Positions 60,878 through 64,000 of a stretch of 64,000 bases of DNA are shown one piece after another (position 1 is the stretch's first letter; each line of letters begins with the position of its first letter). The notes under the pieces were generated by a model. The model was not told the DNA's origin and did not search any database. It worked only from the letters and a program-made list of their open reading frames with translations. The DNA is from Ramlibacter sp. (GTDB taxonomy: Bacteria; Pseudomonadota; Gammaproteobacteria; Burkholderiales; Burkholderiaceae_C): NCBI RefSeq assembly GCF_028291745.1, contig NZ_JAQGNQ010000068.1:62001-126000 (forward strand), read 5' to 3'. Made by a program: the position numbers and the translations under genes.

Positions 60878-61570
60878 ATGTGGATCGTCAAGCTCGGAGG
60901 CAGCCTGGCGCACGACCTGCGCCTGCTGCGCTGGCTCGCCATGCTGGCCGAGCTGGGCGGCGGGCGCGTCACCGTCGTCCCGGGCGGTGGCATCTTCGCG
61001 GATGCCGTGCGCGCCTCGCAGCGGCACTGGCACTTCGACGACCTGCCGGCACACAACATGGCGGTGCTCGGCATGGCCCAGACCGCGCACCTGTTCCACG
61101 CGCTGGAGCCGCGCCTCACGCTGGCCGACGACGAGGCCGGCATCCGCCGCACGCTGCACGCGGGCCAGCCGGCGCTGTGGCTGCCCTTGATGCTGCTGCG
61201 CGATGCGCCCGACCTGTTGACCACCTGGGAGGTGAGCAGCGACAGCCTCGCCTTGTGGCTCGCGCGGCTGCTCAATGCCGAGCGGCTGGTGCTGGTCAAG
61301 GCCTGCAAGGTGGCCCCGGGCATCACGCTCGGGGACCTCGGCGCCGAGGGCGTGATCGACCGCCGCTTCGAGCAATGGTCGCGCGACGCGCCCTTCCCCA
61401 TCGAGGTCGTCCAGGCCGACGAAGTCGACCGCGTGCGCGATGCCTTGCTGGGCGACTCGCCCCTGATCCCGCCCTTGCCACCGGCGCTCGCGATCGACGC
61501 TGCCCTGGCCTTACGCGCCGGCCGGCAAGGGGGCATGCATTTCCGCGCGCGGCGCAAGCCGGCGCCTTAG
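60878..61570 (+). CDS. mfnE: Amino-acid-kinase-fold MfnE (aminomethylfuran phosphate kinase)
   Basis: 230 residues. Amino acid kinase fold: WIVKLGGSLAHDLRLLRWL, VTVVPGGGIFADAVRAS, TWEVSSDSLALWLARLLNAERLVLVKACKV. In archaea MfnE phosphorylates F1-phosphate to the diphosphate used by MfnF. It starts 5 bp after the mfnF stop and its 3' end overlaps mfnB (converging) by 60 bp. Confidence 0.85.
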   Translation: MWIVKLGGSLAHDLRLLRWLAMLAELGGGRVTVVPGGGIFADAVRASQRHWHFDDLPAHNMAVLGMAQTAHLFHALEPRLTLADDEAGIRRTLHAGQPALWLPLMLLRDAPDLLTTWEVSSDSLALWLARLLNAERLVLVKACKVAPGITLGDLGAEGVIDRRFEQWSRDAPFPIEVVQADEVDRVRDALLGDSPLIPPLPPALAIDAALALRAGRQGGMHFRARRKPAP

Positions 61571-62233
61571 CTGCCGCACCAGCCGCGCATCGAGCGCCGC
61601 GGCGCGCGCGCCCACCGTGAGTGCGCCGCGAAAGCCGGCGAAGTCGGGGGCCAGTGCCCGCAAGGCCTGGGCGTCTTCGATCCGCAGCGATCCCGCGAGC
61701 CCCGCCAGCGCACCATGCAAGCGCACGGCAGCGACGAAGTTGGCGAGCGTCGCCAGCGGGACGCGCTGCAACAGGCTGCCGCGCTGCTTGTCGGCCGTGT
61801 CGAGCATCAGCGCCGGGAAGGCACGGCGGCGCAAGATCTTCTCGACCAGCGCCGCGTCGACACCGTCATCGGCCACGAGCACCGGCACGATGCTGGCGCG
61901 GCACGCCGCCAGCGCCTCCAGCAGCGCGGCGGTCTGTACGTGCGTGCCGGGCCACACCCCGACTTTCACGTCGTCCACGCCGCAGGCGGCGATCCGCTGC
62001 ACGCGCGCCAGGATCTCGGCGCACTCGCCCGGTGGCAGGTCGCCGACGGTCGCACTAATGCGCGCCCGCGGATGCTCCGCCCGCAGCACGGCGACGATCG
62101 CCGCGATCCGCTCGGCGGGCAATGCACCGAGCGCGCCTTCGGCCGGCTCCTTGAGGTCGATCAGGTCGGCGCCCGCCTGGGCGGCGCACCGGGCCTCCTC
62201 CACGTCGCGCACGCTCACCAGCAGGCGCACCAT
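61511..62233 (-). CDS. mfnB: (5-formylfuran-3-yl)methyl phosphate synthase MfnB
   Basis: 240 residues, TIM-barrel DUF556 family. Makes the furan core of methanofuran from two triose phosphates. DLIDLKEPAEGALGALP holds the catalytic Asp/Lys pair (D26, K28, Schiff-base Lys), then VDDVKVGVWPGT and LMLDTADKQRGSLLQ. Overlaps the DUF447 stop (ATGA). Downstream it converges on mfnE. Confidence 0.88.
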   Translation of the reverse strand: MVRLLVSVRDVEEARCAAQAGADLIDLKEPAEGALGALPAERIAAIVAVLRAEHPRARISATVGDLPPGECAEILARVQRIAACGVDDVKVGVWPGTHVQTAALLEALAACRASIVPVLVADDGVDAALVEKILRRRAFPALMLDTADKQRGSLLQRVPLATLANFVAAVRLHGALAGLAGSLRIEDAQALRALAPDFAGFRGALTVGARAAALDARLVRQLRRRLAPRAEMHAPLPAGA

Positions 62234-62820
62234 CAGGCCGCTCCCACGGCCAGCGCGTGGTGGTGCGCCACCGCTTCCTGCAGCCAGGCCCAGGCCTCGC
62301 GCTCATGCGGCCCGGCGGTCTTGTCGATCGCGATCTGCAGGTAGGCCATTTCGCTTTCGATCTTTTCGCGCGGCAGCAGGTGCAGGCGGCTGGCCAGCAC
62401 GGCGCCTTCGATCACCGCCGCCTGCGCGCGATTGAAACCGGGGAAGGCCGAGTGCTGCGCCTCGTGCACGCGCAGCAGCCGCAGCGTGGGCCGCTGCGCG
62501 TCGTCGCGGATCTCGCCGACGTGCAGCAGCACGTGGCTGTGGGCCCCGGCGAGTCGCGCCGCGAACGCGCCGTTGGCAGCCGGCACCGGCAGCGTCGGCC
62601 AGGTGCGGCGCCCGGTCACGCAGCCGGCGAACACGCGCACATCGGTGATCACGTTGAGCACGGCCGTGCGCGTCGCGACCAGGTTGTCCAGGGTCTGCGA
62701 GGGCCGGAAGGGCTTGAGAACCACGTCGTCTGCCTCGTAGCGCACGCCCATGGGCGCGATGTGCACGGCGCCCAGCAGTGAACAGGTGGTGATGACGGTC
62801 TCGAAGATGCGTTCGCTCAT
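62233..62820 (-). CDS. DUF447 flavin-reductase-like protein of the H4MPT cluster
   Basis: 195 residues. DUF447 proteins are conserved in methanogens and in bacterial H4MPT gene islands; the split-barrel fold resembles flavin-binding proteins, function not established. Start ERIFETVITTCSLLGAVHIAPMGVRYEADDVVLKPFRPS; C-terminal helical stretch FPGFNRAQAAVIEGAVLASRLH. ATG 62820 follows AGGGG. The open frame to 63153 is a shadow of the next gene. Confidence 0.8.
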   Translation of the reverse strand: MSERIFETVITTCSLLGAVHIAPMGVRYEADDVVLKPFRPSQTLDNLVATRTAVLNVITDVRVFAGCVTGRRTWPTLPVPAANGAFAARLAGAHSHVLLHVGEIRDDAQRPTLRLLRVHEAQHSAFPGFNRAQAAVIEGAVLASRLHLLPREKIESEMAYLQIAIDKTAGPHEREAWAWLQEAVAHHHALAVGAA

Positions 62821-62845
62821 GAGGGACCCCTGCGATTGCTCGCGA

Positions 62846-64000
62846 TCATTGCGGCCCGGGCTTGGCCATCGTCGTGCCGGGCGCCTGCCAGCGTTGCAGG
62901 TCCTGCGCCTGCGCGTCGGCGGCGCAGCCCCAGTCGAGCGGCTGGTCCTGCACATAGCGCTTGCCGAGCTGCCAGGCGATCTGCGCCCGCGCCGTTTCCA
63001 CGCCGAGATAGAAGGCATGGCCGGCATCGTTCTCCAGCCGCAACTGCGGCCAGAGCTCGAAAGGGTCCTGCGCGATCCGCAAGCCCTCCCGGTTGTAGAC
63101 ATGTACGCCCTGCTGCGACACCTGCACGCGGAAATTGGGATCGCGCACCTCACGGGCGAGCGCGGCGATCTCCTCCGGCGCGTCGGGAAACGGACTGCGG
63201 GCGTGCACCGTCATCAGCTGGTCGCTCAGGCCCTTGGGCAGCATCTGCTGCGAGACCGCCGCATGCATGATGCGCCGCGCCCAGTCGGCCTCGCGCACGG
63301 CGCGGCGGGTGTGCGGACTGACCTGCGTCGTCAGCACGGCAGCGGCGCCAAGTTCGGCGGCGATGCCCAGCAACAAGGCGTTGATGCCGGTCGTGTCCGC
63401 CTCGACCAGCTCGGTGAGGTTGCCCACGCCCATCATGATGGCCACGTCGGGGAAGCGCTCGCGCAGCCGGTGATAGCGCACCAGTGAGGCAAGCAGGCCG
63501 TAGGGGATCGGGTCGAGGATGGCATCGGCCAGGAAGGGGCGGCCGCTCGCCTGCATGCTTTCGACGGCGCTCCAGAGCGAGGCTTCGTCCTGCGGCGTGC
63601 GGGCGATGAGCACGGGGGTGGACGCGACCTCCTGCGCGATCCAGAGCGTGTCGAGCGTCAGGCTCAGGAGGTAGTCGGCGCCGGCGCGTCCGCCGCGCAG
63701 CAGTTCGTCGCTGTCCAGCGAATCGACGCTGACCTGCAGGCCCTCTTGCTTCAGTGCCCGCACGCTCTCCTCGAGGTGCAGGAAAGGCGTATCGGGCAGG
63801 CCACCGAGATCGATCACGTTCGCCCCGTCGGCGGCATAGGCCAGCGCTCGTTGCACGATGGCAGCGACGGTGAGCCGGGGCGCATCGACGATCTCGGCAA
63901 AGATGGCGATGCCGTAGGCGTCGAGCGAGACGGGCTGCGCCTTGCGGCGGAAGAACTGCGGCAGGTCCTTCAATTCTTCCGGGCCGCGCTGCACCGGGAT
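62846..64000 (-). CDS. Dihydropteroate synthase-like protein, N-terminus outside the window
   Basis: At least 385 residues with the reading frame open at base 64000, so the first part (probably about 100 residues) is cut off. TIM barrel of the pterin-binding type found in H4MPT clusters (GANVIDLGGLPDTPFLHLEESVRAL, LQVSVDSLDSDELLRGGRAGADYLL, FLADAILDPIPYGLLASLVRY, MMGVGNLTELVEADTTGINALLLGIA). It is likely to act in assembly of the methanopterin core rather than folate. Operon with DUF447 and mfnB. Confidence 0.8.
   Translation of the reverse strand: MPVQRGPEELKDLPQFFRRKAQPVSLDAYGIAIFAEIVDAPRLTVAAIVQRALAYAADGANVIDLGGLPDTPFLHLEESVRALKQEGLQVSVDSLDSDELLRGGRAGADYLLSLTLDTLWIAQEVASTPVLIARTPQDEASLWSAVESMQASGRPFLADAILDPIPYGLLASLVRYHRLRERFPDVAIMMGVGNLTELVEADTTGINALLLGIAAELGAAAVLTTQVSPHTRRAVREADWARRIMHAAVSQQMLPKGLSDQLMTVHARSPFPDAPEEIAALAREVRDPNFRVQVSQQGVHVYNREGLRIAQDPFELWPQLRLENDAGHAFYLGVETARAQIAWQLGKRYVQDQPLDWGCAADAQAQDLQRWQAPGTTMAKPGPQ

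Noticed and set aside
1-64000. CRISPR array, prophage, insertion sequence or integrase
   Set aside because: No regularly spaced direct repeats of CRISPR size, no transposase or integrase motifs, and no phage structural genes were seen.

Overview
The window is about 64 kb of GC-rich, tightly packed DNA that reads as a chromosomal segment of a betaproteobacterium, most likely Burkholderiales. The reasons are protein similarity as I recognise it (FdxA/FNR pair, DUF934 beside CysI, Ada/2OG/AlkB operon, caa3-type oxidase) together with a tetrahydromethanopterin (H4MPT) C1 gene set and a complete pqqABCDE operon. That combination suggests a facultative methylotroph or methanol oxidiser. The genus is not determined. 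No phage, integrase, transposase or CRISPR array was seen.

Layout. 1-11830 (+): glycogen/trehalose operon glgC (5' end cut by the window) - glgX - treZ - malQ::treY fusion - glgA, most junctions translationally coupled. 11812-18996: KdpE-type regulator, LysR regulator diverging from an azoreductase, a repeat cluster and terminator, an NAD(P)H-FMN reductase, the sulfate-binding protein Sbp, YggX, an N-terminally short MnmC and an unusual receiver-like protein. 19209-24426 (+): assimilatory sulfate reduction operon cysI-DUF934-cysH-cysD-cysN. 24519-25969: fdxA and ferredoxin-NADP reductase. 26037-26112: tRNA-Asn(GUU).

26198-34580 (+): type I restriction-modification locus hsdM-hsdS-[Phd antitoxin-PIN toxin]-hsdR-YgjP-type metalloprotease just downstream of the tRNA, with hsdS visibly less GC-rich than its surroundings. 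34711-37206 (+): alkylation repair operon ada - 2OG oxygenase - alkB. 37364-38949: a SnoaL-like protein, small unassigned ORFs and a PEBP-type lipoprotein. 39089-42002 (-): NarL-type regulator, histidine kinase and proline iminopeptidase, divergent from pqqABCDE (42204-45398, +) across a region of interleaved inverted repeats. 45546-51703 (-): caa3-type terminal oxidase operon whose subunit II carries two cytochrome c domains. 52052-52507: a small HExxH protein.

52520-64000: C1 cluster. fhcB-fhcA-fhcD-fhcC plus a HAD phosphatase run leftward; a HisA-like gene runs leftward and starts on top of the divergent mfnD-mfnF-mfnE set; mfnB, a DUF447 gene and a pterin-binding (DHPS-like) gene run leftward to the window edge. 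Together these would make the methanofuran-type cofactor and the formyltransferase/hydrolase complex that carries formyl groups from H4MPT to formate. PQQ would serve an alcohol dehydrogenase encoded elsewhere, and the oxidase would accept its electrons.

The most unusual points are the 1686-residue MalQ-TreY fusion, a dispersed palindromic repeat that supplies coding sequence at the ends of two genes (cysN and the HAD gene), an MnmC whose methyltransferase half has lost its N-terminus and signature residues, a toxin-antitoxin pair with its own palindromic operator inside an hsd operon, pqqC without a normal start codon at its ribosome-binding site, and the overlapping divergent start codons in the C1 cluster.
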